Part shown: in pieces, positions 47,411-60,420 of the stretch
Position numbering within the stretch: position 1 is the first letter of the stretch
Layout of the letters: every line of letters starts with the position of its first letter
Origin: Cheilinus undulatus
Lineage: Eukaryota; Chordata; Actinopteri; Labriformes; Labridae
DNA: 64,000 nucleotides
Assembly: GCF_018320785.1 (NCBI RefSeq)
Contig: NC_054867.1
Span: forward strand, 27,221,855 to 27,285,854
Direction: 5' to 3'
Notes under the pieces: generated by a model
Seen by the model: the letters and a program-made list of their open reading frames with translations, nothing else
What the model was told of the DNA's origin: nothing
Databases searched by the model: none
Position numbers and translations under genes: made by a program

Positions 47411-49835
47411 TAATTTATTTTGACTCATTGTTAGATTTATGTAACTTGTATTTTATGTTAAAATCATTTGCTTGAAGAAAGTGAACTTATTTTACCTGAA
47501 ATACCCTTATGTTGATTGAAATCTGCTAACACCTTAGCTAGCAAGCCAATGCTAATGTTGGCTGGCATGGTAGCCTTCTAACAGTACGACACCTGCTACA
47601 GCACCAGGATACATGAGATATATCCCAAGCAATGATGTTACTACTACTGATCCTACAGCTGATTAGATGCCATCAGTTACCCATTATGAACTGATCATAT
47701 CCACTGACTGACATTTCTTATCCAATCACAGCCCCCTTCAAGCATTAAGAGCACAAAATAGCGCTGGAAGACGCATCACTCATGGCTGATGCTGCATAAA
47801 AGCGGATAAAGACTTGCAGCTACAGCATGCAATGGGCAGTGAGATATGGGAATCAGAAGCTATTCAGTGAAAGCCTTCTGCACTTCAGGCCGTCTGGAAT
47901 TTTCAATAGGCTGTGTAGGTGAGCATGACATACAGCATGCTGCTACAGAGCTGCACAAGAAGGCCACACTATCAAAAGGTCAAAGTAAAATCAGCAAGAA
48001 GAGGACATAGATAACAGGAAATAATTCATGAACAACACAATAATTTTGGCTTTAAATAACAGAATTTGAAACTTTAAAGTCATGTTTTCATTTACTTTCT
48101 GTGACAAAGAAACCTAAAAGATGGATGTCTGTTGATGTAACATAATTATACAGCTCAAACACACATTACTTGCTAATTCACTACATTCTCACATCATACC
48201 CAAGCTGCTGTTGCACAGAGCTCTAAATTAAATATTTAGTGCAGCATTTGATACGGAACAATGTTGGCAACCATAGCACATGGCAGGCAACACAGATTGT
48301 TTGGGACTGATAAACACAGGGTGCATGATCTGATTGGCATTCATATTTGTGTGAATGACATGGCATGATGGGAAAATTGCTTCACTCTGTTTGAAAACAC
48401 CAGTAGAGCCCCTCAATCCCTGAATGCTCATAATGCAGCACTAGACCACCACACTTCACCAAAACCTTTGCTACCAATAACCACCAAGTAACAGTTACAT
48501 GTCAGTCAAAAGTAGGATATTTACAACCCTGATACAACTCTTTTCCAGTGTGTAACACAGAGGGAGAATGGTGGGGCAAAGTTGCTCCATCCTTGATCTA
48601 TCATTGGAGGCAGTGCATGCGTGTGCTTGGGAAGCTCCTGCTGTGTCCCTGGTACTTCCACACAATCAGAAACCACTCACTGGAACGCCAGTATTACACT
48701 GTTGTGGCTGCAATGTGTACGTAAAAAAGTGTCATGATGGTCAAAATGTGTTACTTCATTACTAAAAAAAAATCAGGACTAGTTTTGATCTAATTTAAAG
48801 TTAAAGGTCAAGTCAGTGGTCAGCTACAATTACATCACTACAAGCAAGTTTGTGAAGTTTGGCAAAGCTTCACCAGAATCACAGAGGACATTCTGAGATG
48901 ATCTTGGCATTTGCAGGAGTGAGGAGAGACAGTAAAAGCACATTAAAGCTACCAGTATCTCCAAATAGCTTATTGTTTATTTTGGGATTGTAATGCTGCT
49001 TGTAACATTTTGTCTAAGGGGTACATTACAATAAGGTTACCACAGTCTCTGATGATGGCAGATTGATGTCTAGTGAGTGAGTAACAGTAGACTGGCAGTA
49101 AACAGACACAGTCATTGAATCTGCCTTCAGGCTGTGCTTCAGAATAAAAAACAAGAGCTGCGTACATTTCCCATACATTTATGTCAACAGATCACTGCCG
49201 CCACAGCAGGAGCTCCACTGCACAATATGTCTGTGGGGGTTGGTTTTGGCTCACTTAACATTACAGCGCCCTTTATAATGTTTTTTTTTTCTCTATGGTG
49301 TTTAAGGATTGCAGTAACTTAATGTATTTATCACTTAGATATGTAATAAGAAGATTTAACCCAATTTTACAGACCATTTCTTCTGCTCTATTACCTTCTT
49401 GTTAAACTAACAGTGAATATTGCCACAATTCACTCAAAAGATTATATTTGATAAATAAGCCAGAAAGATCTATAAACAGAAATGACTTATCTACTTTACT
49501 GTCTGTTTTTAAGGGCCATTACACCATATGCAAATATTTAATCTTACAAGACTACTGGTAATAACTGAACACATTATTGTGGACCTCCTGTCATAAAAAA
49601 AACCTAACCATGGTTTTTCATTTAATGAAGATGTCCCAGGGGGATTTTAATACATGGTAAGAGCGTCTGACCTTTATTTGTGCTTGCAGCTCCTTTTTTA
49701 AATACCAAACCAATGCAGTTTGGTGTTTTCAGCGTTAAGTGTTGTCTGAAACACCAGGAATTACGATATAAACTTTATCATCTATAACAGAGCAGAAACT
49801 ACTTTGGTACACATATCAGCTTCTCTAGACAAAAA
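47411..49835. other. gene-free interval
   Basis: No gene or clear repeat recognised; only short random frames. Confidence 0.4.
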
Positions 49836-49841
49836 GCCTAT

Positions 49842-49906
49842 GTATGTATGTATGTATGTATGTATTTATGGATGTATGGATGGATGTATGGATGGATGTA
49901 TGGATG

Positions 49907-49939
<33 letters not shown>

Positions 49940-49940
49940 T
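49842..49940. repeat. compound tetranucleotide microsatellite
   Basis: TATG units, then GGATGTAT/GGAT variants, then about eight GATA units. It abuts the LINE relic at 49941, so it probably grew from that element's tail. Confidence 0.92.
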
Positions 49941-50643
49941 TTACTGTCATTGCATAGTTAAAAACACAAATTTTGTTTGGCAGTCTCCTCTGTAGCAGCA
50001 AACACAGTCGTCCAAGTGGTGGTTAGAAATCCGCAGGCCCATCCATCTCACTGGCGTGGGAATAGCTACCCACGAGAAAGATGCTTGGTACGGCAAGTTT
50101 GTGTGGGTGATGCTGAACAGACAGTGTCCAAGGTAGGAGGGGTCGATCAGGATCCTGGAGGTCCATTTGTGGCTACAACTCTGGTAGATGTCTTTAAGAG
50201 AAGGCGGGAGAGAGCCAACAACCCCCTCTAGTGTTACCAGAGTCGGGTGTTTGTACCGCTTTGTGCATGGTGCGGCCTACTAGCTCCACTTCTAGGTCCA
50301 GAATGTTTTTGTGCAGCCAGATCTGTTATTATCAAGACACAGTTGTCCAAGCAGTGGTTAGAAATCCGCAGCCTTATGTTGTCCAATTTGTCAGCGAGGG
50401 AGTGGGCATTTGCGAGAAAAATGCTTGGTACGGCAGGTTTGTGTGGGGCCATTCTTAGCCTAGCCTGCAGCCCAGCTCTTTGCCCCGCTTCAGCTTCCTC
50501 GCACAATGCCGTCTCTGCCTCCTCCCCACCCGGCTGTAGGTGTCATGCTGCCTCCGCGTCCTCCTCCTTTCAGTCTTCAAGGGCTTTGTTTTGCTGCTAA
50601 TGATGGGGTGCTGGGCCGTTGCATCAGGATGTGCTGCCACCAT
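49941..50643 (-). mobile_element. LINE relic, rearranged
   Basis: The minus frame 50234-50506 includes APHKPAVPSIFLANAHSLAD, then KLDNIRLRISNHCLD, the start of the endonuclease domain of fish L2/Rex1-like LINEs. The frame 50455-50643 (RRRTRRQHDTYSRVGRRQ) is the segment before it, frameshifted. At 50120-50215 the minus strand reads KWTSRILIDPSYLGHCLFS, the normal end of ORF2. The parts are out of order and a block is present twice (50006-50107 and 50341-50447). Confidence 0.72.
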
Positions 50644-53014
50644 GGTACCTCAACAGGTAGCATTCAGCAGTCTCACTTTCTTTAATGTTCTTTAATCTTT
50701 AGCCTTTAATGATGAAAAGATGTTTGGCTCGTGTACAAAACGAGTCATGCAAGCCTACTAATTTGCTTTTTTTGTTTTGTTTTGTTTTTGTTTCAGGTAT
50801 CAGGAAGTTGTTTATTACTCAGAAGTATATGGTTAAATCTCATTCAAATTTGCTATGGATATTAAGGATCCAGATCTGGATACATAAATATGGAAAGAAA
50901 GGTTACACAAAATATCATATTGTTAATCTGTGAAATACAGTACTATGCAGAGCTTTTAGGCATGTTTGGGCCCAAAATTAAGGCTGAAGTATGGCATAGA
51001 TGTCCAGATCTGGGTTGTGGCACATTGGGCCCTGTGATGAATCCCTGCACCCTACTTACCTAAAACAGGCAGGCAGGTGTGTGGTCTCCAGTGATCTTAT
51101 AGTCTGGCTGAGTTGTCTGCGTTCAGAGGATTACAGATTAAAAAATCGTTTGAAATTGTCCCTATGCCTGTGGTCTCCCATGCTTTTGAAAATTGTTTAA
51201 GATTTGAAAATTGTCTAGTGTGTGGCCGGCTAAGAAAGCCACAACGCTTCATCTAATGTTGCGACCATGGCATTTTGACTGCTGTAAATTGGAGGTTTAG
51301 TAAGTACAGGTATACAGCCATGAAACTTGGCAGAAAATTTCTCACTGGCTAGTGAAGATGATTAATATTGATTTTGTTGGCACCCCCTAGAACAATTAAA
51401 AATGTAACCTCTGACATAGGTTGAACCTTGGATTTCTATTTTTTTTTCTATTCAGCATGCCAGGACCACAAAAAAGCTTCTTGGACCCATATCTCCAAAT
51501 TAGCAGGAAGCCCGCCATTTTTTTAAATTTTTGATTCACAGTTGAGGGAAGTAACTGTTTCCAGGGATCCTTGTAGGATTAACTCCTGCAAGAGTGTTCT
51601 TCAATTCCTCTTGAAAGTTTTTTTTTTTTTTTTTTGCTCTTAGAAGAGACCATTGTTCAGTTCTGTTTGCTGTGCTTTTGTGGGAAATTTTCCCTTAAAT
51701 ACAAAACAAAAAACTAGGCTTAAAGAGTAATTTAAAACAGACCAACTGGTCAGTGCTGAGGCACGCAGAAGAGCTGTAAGCCATTTTTAGTAACCTAGCA
51801 ACTGAACGCAGTGTGAAACGTGCTCTGCACTGAGGTGGTGGGCACTGCCAGCTCAGAAAAATTCCTAAGTGGACACAGGCCTTAAAAGTGGACGGTAAGT
51901 ACCTGTGTAAAAACAGCAGGAGAGAGGTAGCGCCTTGTAAACAAAGAGCAGAAAGAGTGCCATATCATATTTTTTAACAACAGATAAGGCCTTCGGATGG
52001 TCCTCGAGGTTGAGTAAGCTCATGAAAATATCCTGCAGGGAGCTCAGAGGTCACTGCCACGCTCTTGAGCAAGGTTGAAGAGTTCTGACATCATTAGTGT
52101 AACACCCTGACTTTGTCGTTGCACTCCAAACCCCAGCCGCCCCTCAGTGTGTCATGTAGTTGAGACAGATGTTCAGAGCCTGGGAACTCATGTGAAGGCT
52201 TGCCTAAGCTTGGCCTCGCTCTGGCGTTCACATGTATCAAATGCCGTCAGTCAGATGGGTGGGTTGCTCTCCCGTGGGACTGTGGGTGGGGGTTGTTTGT
52301 GTGCCTGGTGCCGTGCCTCTCCCTCTGCCCTCCTCCATATCCTATTGATGCCCTAAAGGGTCAGGGTTGGAGGTCAGCCCCTTGGAGATGGCAGGGTCAA
52401 ACTCTGTCTCATGAATATGGACAACCACTGGGCTCAGGGGACCATCTGCTCAGCTCTGTTTGAGACTCAACAAATGAACCTGCTGAGAGGGTGCTGTATT
52501 AGTGTAATTACTTTAGATTTCCCAGGACTAGAGAACAACAGACTCAGAACATGCTGGTTTCCTTTTTGCAACTGCAGGTGGATAAATCTTTAAAAATTAA
52601 TGAATTAAACAATCAGGTTTTTTTTCTTAGTTTACTATCAAAGCTCCTGGGTGGAATTTGGATTTTCTGTCAATTTTGGCAATCCCTTGGGAAAAGGTAC
52701 CCATTTTTTCACTGCTAATTCCTCCAATACATGTGTATGGTAGCCTGAAGTGGACATGTACCCATGCACTTTATCTTACTGAGTTTTCCAGTTCTGAAAA
52801 TAAAATTTCTTTTCTTCTCTTAAGTTCTGAACCAACTGATCTTTCTGGTTTACTTACATAATAACTTAATTTCTCTAGATCTAAAAACCCCAGCTAAAAT
52901 TAATCCCTTGATAAAGATAATTTATCAAGGGAAGACCATCATTCTTATCCTGAGATAATGAGATGGGCATCGGCCTCATGCAGTTAACTTGCGCCTCACC
53001 CAGGCTCTGGGGTC
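50644..53014. other. gene-free interval
   Basis: No gene found. 51215-51560 (CATGAAACTTGGCAGAAAAT and onward) has the look of an old dispersed repeat. A T17 run is at 51619. A short perfect hairpin lies at 52905-52931. Confidence 0.35.
52905..52931. repeat. short perfect hairpin
   Basis: CCCTTGATAAA, loop GATAA, TTTATCAAGGG: 11-bp arms. Too isolated to assign a function. Confidence 0.7.
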
Positions 53015-53540
53015 TTAAGATACTAGCTTTGTGTCGCTGCCTTTGCAGGTGATTGGACATATTTGATAGATTTCACAGCAGACAGAGAGTTGTTTCTGGT
53101 CCAGGCAAAGTTTGCACTTTACCGTCACATTCTTGTCCTTCTGTGCAACATATCCAGAGTATTGTTCGTATCTCCACACCTCTAAATATGTCCTTATTTG
53201 AAATTCTTTGACATTTCCCTCTTCCTCCTTCATGAACTCCATCTAAGATGTCTGTCACCTGGATCAGGGAGTGCTGTATCGGTATGTTTGATTTGTTTTC
53301 TCTGTGCTCCTGTTTAACACATAGTTTAAGGATTTAATCCTAACACAAGTAATGAGATTATTATTTTACAGTATATGTTATGTGATTAATAAGCTAGCAG
53401 CAGTAATTCATTACACTACTGCGTTAAAGACGATGCTGGGTAGCACTAATTTTGAAACTAACTGATTAGATTACTGCATTATATACTGAGAAAAGTAACA
53501 TTTAAGAGTACTTCTGTGTTACTAAATATTAAAACCATTT
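53015..53540 (-). mobile_element. hAT-type remnant with BED finger
   Basis: The minus frame 53015-53242 reads VWRYEQYSGYVAQKDKNVTV then KCKLCLDQKQLSV. The W-x-Y/F start and C-x2-C pair match the N-terminal BED zinc finger of hAT-derived proteins, but the His pair is lost after a frameshift. Just beyond, 53343-53540 holds GTAATGAGATTATTATTTTA and TAATTCATTACACTACTGCG, the T/A-rich terminal type common to fish hAT elements. Confidence 0.6.
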
Positions 53541-55385
53541 AACCATTCGTTCCACTTGTTGGCATGACATGACGATGGCAGGTATGCCGTTGTTTATGTA
53601 CAGCGTTCTGTCATTGTAAAGCCTAATTTACAGCCTATAATCTGTAACTCTGCAGCCTGATAACACCACTAACAAAAGTAAAACCTTTAGAGCTCTTTAA
53701 TGTGTTCAACAAACTGGGCAGAGGCATACAGAATCACACAAACGTCGTGTGTTATAACATTGCATAAACGGAGTGGCTTTACAGCTGATTCACTGAAAAC
53801 AAATCATAAGCTTTGAAACTTAGGTTTCACCTAGGGTGAGCGATATATCAAGTATACTCCTAAAGCTTAAAAAGTAAGACAAAAAATAGATGGAGCCCTT
53901 TCCAAATTTAACAGCAGGATTTTATCAAACCAAATAATTAGCTTTGAATAGATATTCGTTGACATTTACAGCCTCACAACAAAATGTCCATCTCCCATCT
54001 ATCTGCTCGCAATGCCCAAAAACAAACTGTGTACGGTTTAATGAACTGAACTGCTGGAAAATAATTAGATGGGCCGATTCAAGCTGCAACGACTCGATTC
54101 AGATAGCTTCAACCATCAGTCTAAACGGTCTTGTTGTGTTGAGAATCTTTGGTCAGAACTAAGCTTAGTCTAAACAGTGTAAAAATCAAAAATGAAACAA
54201 AAAAAGTAGTGGGATTTCAAAATGCAACAAAAAGGATTTTGACCATCTAGGAGGAAATCGTTAGTCATTAAAATTTCTAATCATTCGAGCTTCCTAAGTT
54301 CATCTTGTCGCCCACGGTATGGTTTGATTTTTTTTTAGGTCATCAATATTAATCTTAGACTGTTTCATAACTATCTTAATATTCCTCGCTGTAGCTTTAA
54401 TACTACAGCCTCTAGTTTTACTTATGCTTGGGCTCCTACTGTGTTAGGTTTTAATGAGAGTATGACTCATGTTTTCTGTGACTCAGAAAATGTTACCATC
54501 GGAGAGACTAATGAGGATTTTGTTAACAGCTTGCAAGTTTGAACATGTGCATGTACGGTATGTCTTTCCTTTTTCTTTTTTAAAACATCATCATCTACTC
54601 ATGTTTGGACTGTAATCTATTTTTAAAGGAGGTTTCCAGCATATTAGGCATGAACAGCACTGAATATAGAAATGTAATCACAGAAATTAGCATACTTAAA
54701 GGAGACACTGACTTAAAGAGGTCAAAGTAAGCCTTTAAGACAGATAGTATTTAAAATGAATGGATATACTGAAGGTTACAGTACAGGATAATTAGAGTGT
54801 AATGGTATTTGTCTGAGAGAACTGACCTTTCTATAGGCTAATAGATGTGTAAGAAACTGATGCACACCCAGCTGTTTGGTGACCTTGATAAGAATCTCCT
54901 CCTGTTTGTCATACTGGAAGTCTCTGATAGACTCTCACCGGCGAATCACAGGTCGACCTCTTGCTGTCCTTCTGCTCCTCTCTCTCTTTCTCCCCATCAT
55001 TTTATTTCCTAGGAGTGGAAAAAAACACAGGGCAACTTTGCGTGTCAGTGGCTGTCAGGGTGCATGTTTGTCTCTGGAGTGTGTCTCCTTGTTTGAGTGC
55101 AGTGAACAATGCTCTTATTGGTTTGTAGTGCTCACAGATGCAGGTGACCTGAAGTTGATGAAAGCGCTGGCCTGCAGATTTCAAAGGGAGATTGAGAGGG
55201 GTCAGAGCAAGTTTCACATCTGCTAGCATCGTCTGAGAGCTTGTTGATGGAGGAAATACAAACAAAGGTGCACTAGAGACACAGTTACCTTGAAGAAAGT
55301 GTGAATAAAAACAATTTTGAATTTCATGTTCAGGATAGTTCATCCTCTGGGTTTAGTCTTGTTATCAATTTCAAAACAATATTAT
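53541..55385. other. gene-free interval
   Basis: Short frames only, including one of 116 codons at 54876-55226 with no recognisable domain. No clear repeat. Confidence 0.35.
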
Positions 55386-55790
55386 AAGGGCTGTCAAAGT
55401 TAACGCGTTAATGTCGCGTTAACTCAAATTACTTTTAACGCCACTAATTTTTTTGTCGCACGATTAACGCATGCGTGTTCTGTGTGACCCTCGACCCATC
55501 CCGTAGTTTGCCAGATCAGGAAGCGGCGCTGTTGTGATGCAGTGCAAGCGAGCAGAAATGGATACAGGACAGAGACTTTTGAATGGCAGGTTCAGCTCTC
55601 AGATCATGCCAGATGAGACTGAAGTTATCTGCTCATACTGTCGACATGAACTGAGTTACCAGGAGTTTGTAGAGTCTTAAATAGCCCGTACTACTCGCTG
55701 GCTGAGCACACCACTAATGCAGAAAGCTGCCCCCTTAGCCATGCTGGATGTTTACAACGGAGACACTGAGACAAACTCCGCAAGCAGGGA
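55386..55790 (+). mobile_element. hAT element 5' end with truncated BED finger
   Basis: Starts AGGGCTGTCAAAGTTAACGC followed by TTAATGTCGCGTTAAC, the terminus of a widespread teleost hAT group. An ORF from ATG 55558 to TAA 55680 (40 residues) includes EVICSYCRHELSYQ, the first Cys pair of a BED finger, then stops. The transposase proper is absent. At about 55788 the sequence changes to another repeat (GGCATACCGGGCATTTCCCG). Confidence 0.7.
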
Positions 55791-57000
55791 TGGACTTGCT
55801 ATCTGGCATACCGGGCATTTCCCGGTGGGTCGATGCACTTTTGGGCCTGTATGATTTATTCATTTTTTTTTATTTCTGTTATGTACCGGCTCCATAGTGG
55901 CGCTGAACCTTTATATTGACTGTTGACTGGTCCAATCACGTCTCCTAAAGGTCTGTTTACCCCCTCTCCCATCCCCACTCAGCTCCTGCTTGAAAGTGAA
56001 AGTATTCGGAGGAAACAAATGTTACGCGCTAAAACGATCAACTGGGACTGTAAATAAATGCCAGATTTTAAGAATAGCCAAATAAGATGCTGTCCAAGAC
56101 TCTGCAGTCCCTGTAGGAAACAGTCTGACGCGGTTGGTTATACAGCTACATCATGAGGAGGAGGAGGGGACAGAGCAGGAGAGGCTGGCGTGTGACAGGT
56201 GAGCAGAGTTGTTACAGGTGAGCCTGAGAGTGAAGAAGCTCTGTAGAGTACCATACTATAAGCTAAAAAACATTATTAAACTGTGGGCCCCCTTTATTTT
56301 TTGAAGAAAAAAAAAACGATTTGAGATTAAATCTGTAGTTCTTCTATGATCTGAAGACTGAAAAGATGGTTAAGTCCTCTTACTACACCTTAAAAGTTCT
56401 CCATTGAGACTTCTTTTATTTTGTGTTCATAAGTTTTGAATAGCAGCTTCAAATATGTGTTTATTGACATCAGTCCAGTAAATCTACTGGAGTCCTCAAT
56501 TCATATTAAAAAGTGATAATTTCTTTGCTGTATATTTTTTTTTGTTTCAGACTTACATAATCTCAAATATTTCAAAAGCCATAGAAATTCTAGATTTGTT
56601 TTGTTTTCTGAATTACAACAAAACGTTGGTTTTCTATTTGATAATTATGCCTTATATAGAGTGCCATATTTACTCATCATATTGTGTTATTGTTTTGATT
56701 GTCAGCCCCCTGGTGGCCAAGTTGTGTATATTGTGCATTAAAGCCATGCATTCACTTTGGTATTTCAAGCTGACTTAGTTACAGTCATGGTGGAATGTCA
56801 GCACAACCACTGAACATGATTTATGTGCTCATGCTGTATGGTCTGATGTCCGTGCATGACCTGAATGCTCACACTGTACCAGTGAAGTTTGGATGGACTG
56901 TGAAAATGTCGGTTGAGTTTCCTTTGAACAGTCTCACACATGGACGTTGAAGTCATGGCTATTCTCTCGTTTTCAAACTTCAAACAGCTACAAACTGGGG
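55791..57000. other. intergenic with a further repeat fragment
   Basis: 55788-55920 resembles a fish repeat with ACCGGGCATTTCCCGGTGGG. The rest, to 57000, is AT-rich without a coding signal. Confidence 0.35.
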
Positions 57001-57076
57001 CTGAACGATTTGGGAAAATAATCTGATCACGATTTTTTTCTCCAATATTGGGATTGCGATTTGATATGCGATTATT
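57000..57076. repeat. hAT-like MITE end fragment
   Basis: GGGGCTGAACGATTTGGGAA and GATTGCGATTTGATATGCGA match the end of a non-autonomous hAT-like element common in fish. It is cut off at 57077 by the next repeat. Confidence 0.55.
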
Positions 57077-57325
57077 ACCTCTGCCAAGGAGGTTATGTGA
57101 TCAGCAGGGTTTGTTAGTTTGTTTGTTAGCAACATAACTCAAGAAGTTATGGACAGATTTTGATGAAATTTTCAGGAAATGTCAGAAATGGCATAAGGAA
57201 GAACTGATTAGATTTTGGGAGTGATCCGGATCACCGTATGGATCCAGGAATTTTTTTAAAGGATTCTGTACTATTGGGAGATGGCGGAGGTCTGCACTCT
57301 CGAGTGCTTTTCTAGTTCAATCAGG
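57077..57325 (+). repeat. dispersed repeat, same family as 5105-5345
   Basis: CCTCTGCCAAGGAGGTTATG to GAGTGCTTTTCTAGTT. Matches 5105-5345 in inverse orientation through GATGAAATTTTCAGGAAATG and GTGATCCGGATCAC. No ORF. Confidence 0.7.
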
Positions 57326-60194
57326 AGAGACCAGTAACTGATTTAAAGGTAACCTTTTATTTTACATATGAGAAAATGAATAATATTTATTAACATAGAT
57401 GTGATATTGAATTATTGTCAGAGTCTCTTTGGTGCTTGAACTCCACAAGGACATAGCATGATCAAAGATTGTCTGCCCTGAGCGATGGAAAGATCTATCC
57501 CCCCGTGGAGTCCAGACACTGGTGGTGGTGATGGCTGAAGAAGTCATCTTAGTCCATATGAACGTTGATGGATTTGTAGACTTGGCGGTGATGGGGAGGT
57601 GAAGGGTCACTCGAAACCACGCCATGAATGAACTGATGGACACACGGTGTATGTCCAGCTTTAACACAACTAAGGCAAGGATAACTGATAAGCTATCATA
57701 GACAATGATGGGAAATATTCTCATGTGTACAGCTAAAACCAACAGATTGTGCACCTTTTTGTATTAAGACAATGTTTTTGTTTTTGGTTGTTTGAAGTTG
57801 CTTCGTATCATTTTACATAAGTATGAGTCTTGTTTGCCATAATTTGAGCACTAACTAATTATATTACTTTTTCGTATCTTTTACTGAACCTCAAAGACAG
57901 TGCAATGCCATAAGCTGTTACGTAGCAAACATTTCTATTGCAACAGCACCCTGAAATCAGGCAGGGCTGTGACTAGACACTAAATGAAATCAAAAACCAG
58001 CCCATAACAGTTCAAAGTCTCTATTATAGTATGTATATTTTACATACAGAAGATGTATATCTATAGAGTTATGTTATGAGTCTGTGAGCCTGGAGCTCTG
58101 CTGTCAGGCTGAGTGGCACTAAAGACTCAGAGCATGAATAAATCAGCACAGTTTGACCCATTTAAATACCAAATGGAAGCACACTCTCCACTGGGGAACA
58201 ACAGGCATGCTTGAACACACTTCCTCATTTCCATGAAGGAAGCGGGATGCCATTGGAAGACAGCGCAACTGTGGAGTCATAGAAATATGCTGTTGTTGTA
58301 GAAGTGTCTTTGGCATGACTGCTTTGCCTCTGCCTTGGGTCATAAAAACAGATGATACAAACAGTCTGGGGTTGAGACAGCTCAGTAATTGAATGATATA
58401 GTAAACCTAATGCCAACTCAACATGCAGCTGTAGTATCTAAAAGGAAAAACTTCTGTTATGCATTTTTTGTGTGACAGAAGCTTTTAACATGCTTCTTAG
58501 ATCCCCCTTCAGCCTCTGACTGATTGATCAGGAAGTCTTTAGAGACATCATATGTTCACTTAACTCCACATTGCTAGAAAAAATGCCTTTATGTAGGCCA
58601 GCTACAGTTTGAAACTGAAAAATTGTTAATTTTTTCAGTTAAATAAGTAGGCCTATGTTCCCCAGTTACAATGTTAAAAATCCTTATCAGCACACAACAA
58701 TGTCAATCTCCTATGACATGACTCTGATGCAGCCAATACATATACAGTATACTTTCACTGGACCTGTTCCAGCCCTCTGCCACCATTACCACCATCTGTA
58801 CCATCCCAGAGAGTATGTCAGGTCTTGTCTGAGGAGGTAGTTAATATTTAAATTCCATGTTGTGAGGAGTGACAAGAACCACAGCCCTGGGATGGAAAGA
58901 GAGAGGGGGTAACACCACTGTGTCAGGTAGGTCACGGACAAGTCAGTGGGTTGTCACTGATGCAGGACTAAGACCTGCTGTTAGGTTTCACCTGGTTCCA
59001 TCTCTGTTTGTTGTGTCTAGTAAAAAAAAAACAAAAAACAAGGGTGTGACATAGGGGGCTGGTCTGTGAACTGCCATTTTGAAGTAGGTTCAGTATTAAA
59101 GCTATTGCTGTGTTCTTTATTTATCCAGAACTGACAGTACTCAGTAAAATGAAGAGCTACCAAGTCATAGGTCTAACTTTTGTATCCAGAACTACTAAAA
59201 GTGCTGCTATGCCATAAACAAATCATGTCAAAAGCAGCCACTGAAACATATTAAATATCAAATCTAGCAGATAGATTCACCTGCCAGCTATAACTTTAAA
59301 CCTTATATAATTTTACAAGCATAGCTGTTAAGCTCTAAAGGTGGATATTAAGTGTAGACCTTAATGGCTACTGACTCCATTTTTAAGTCATCTTCAAGTG
59401 GCCACTGGAAGAGCTGCAGTGTTTTACCCTCCCAAATGGCCTTTTTCATCACTATAGGTTGCTGCCTGGTATGTCATGATTAATACTTGTTTTTTCTGTT
59501 GGAAATACCCCTGAGCATGAACACTGTCACTTAGTTTACACCATATGTGATGTATCTGTGCTTGTGTTAGCAAAAGCACAAAGATTATTTCACCCTGCAA
59601 GTTATGATTAATTTGGATCAGAGTCGCTGGTATGGGACAATAACTGACAACAAATAAAACTCCTTATGACAGCACTGACAGAAGGATTCAGTTCCACTGG
59701 AGCTGAAGTCAACTGGGGGATGTCACAACAAAGGCTGTGGCTGGAAAACACACAATGGTAGTCTAGTCTGTGATTGACGGCACAGTTACTAGAGCCAGGA
59801 ACAAAACATTATCATAATGGCTGCAGGTACACAGGTTTGTGGCCAGAAAAAATAATATTTCAAATCAAATCAAACCAAACCAAGACAATTATAGGTGAAA
59901 GTGAAACCTCAAGCATGTCAAAGCAGCTGCACTACACACTACATAGCTCAACACAGCTCAGCGCACGTTCTACAAAAAAACTGGTCCTTACTACCAGTTA
60001 TTTTTCCTCATTAGAGCAGAGTGTCATAGAGAGAGCGAGTTTTTTATATGACAGATACACAGTTGTGACTTCAGGCTTAACTTGACCCGTAGGCTATACT
60101 ATGTTACATATGAGTATCAATTAGCTTATTCATTCTTCACATTAATATTGTAGTTCTATTTGGTTGATTAACAAGCCAATGCATGTCTGCATTT
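57326..60194. other. gene-free interval
   Basis: The longest frame (130 codons, minus, 57362-57754) shows no domain. No convincing repeat or gene was recognised. Confidence 0.4.
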
Positions 60195-60420
60195 AACGTA
60201 TACAATACAATACAATACAATAACTTTATTTATCCCCGAAGGGAAATTCATTTGTCTGGAGTCTCATCTGTTTATGTAGGATTATATAGTCTTATTGCTG
60301 ATGGTATGAAAGATCTTCTATATCTTTCTGTCCTGCAGCGAAGAGAGAGGAGCCGTCCACCACCGTTGTTTCTTTGGTCATTTAGGGAGATATGAAGTGG
60401 ATGATCCAAATATTAGAAGT
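60195..60420 (-). mobile_element. LINE 3' end
   Basis: On the minus strand, LQDRKI, a stop, then RSFIPSAIRLYN matches the usual last residues of fish L2/Rex1-type ORF2. It is followed by the 3' end (GACAAATGAATTTCCC, GGGGATAAATAAAGTTATTG) and a short TTGTA satellite (60206-60226 on plus: AATAC units). 5' truncated. Confidence 0.7.

Noticed and set aside
57362-57754. 130-codon minus frame
   Set aside because: No family resemblance and weak context.
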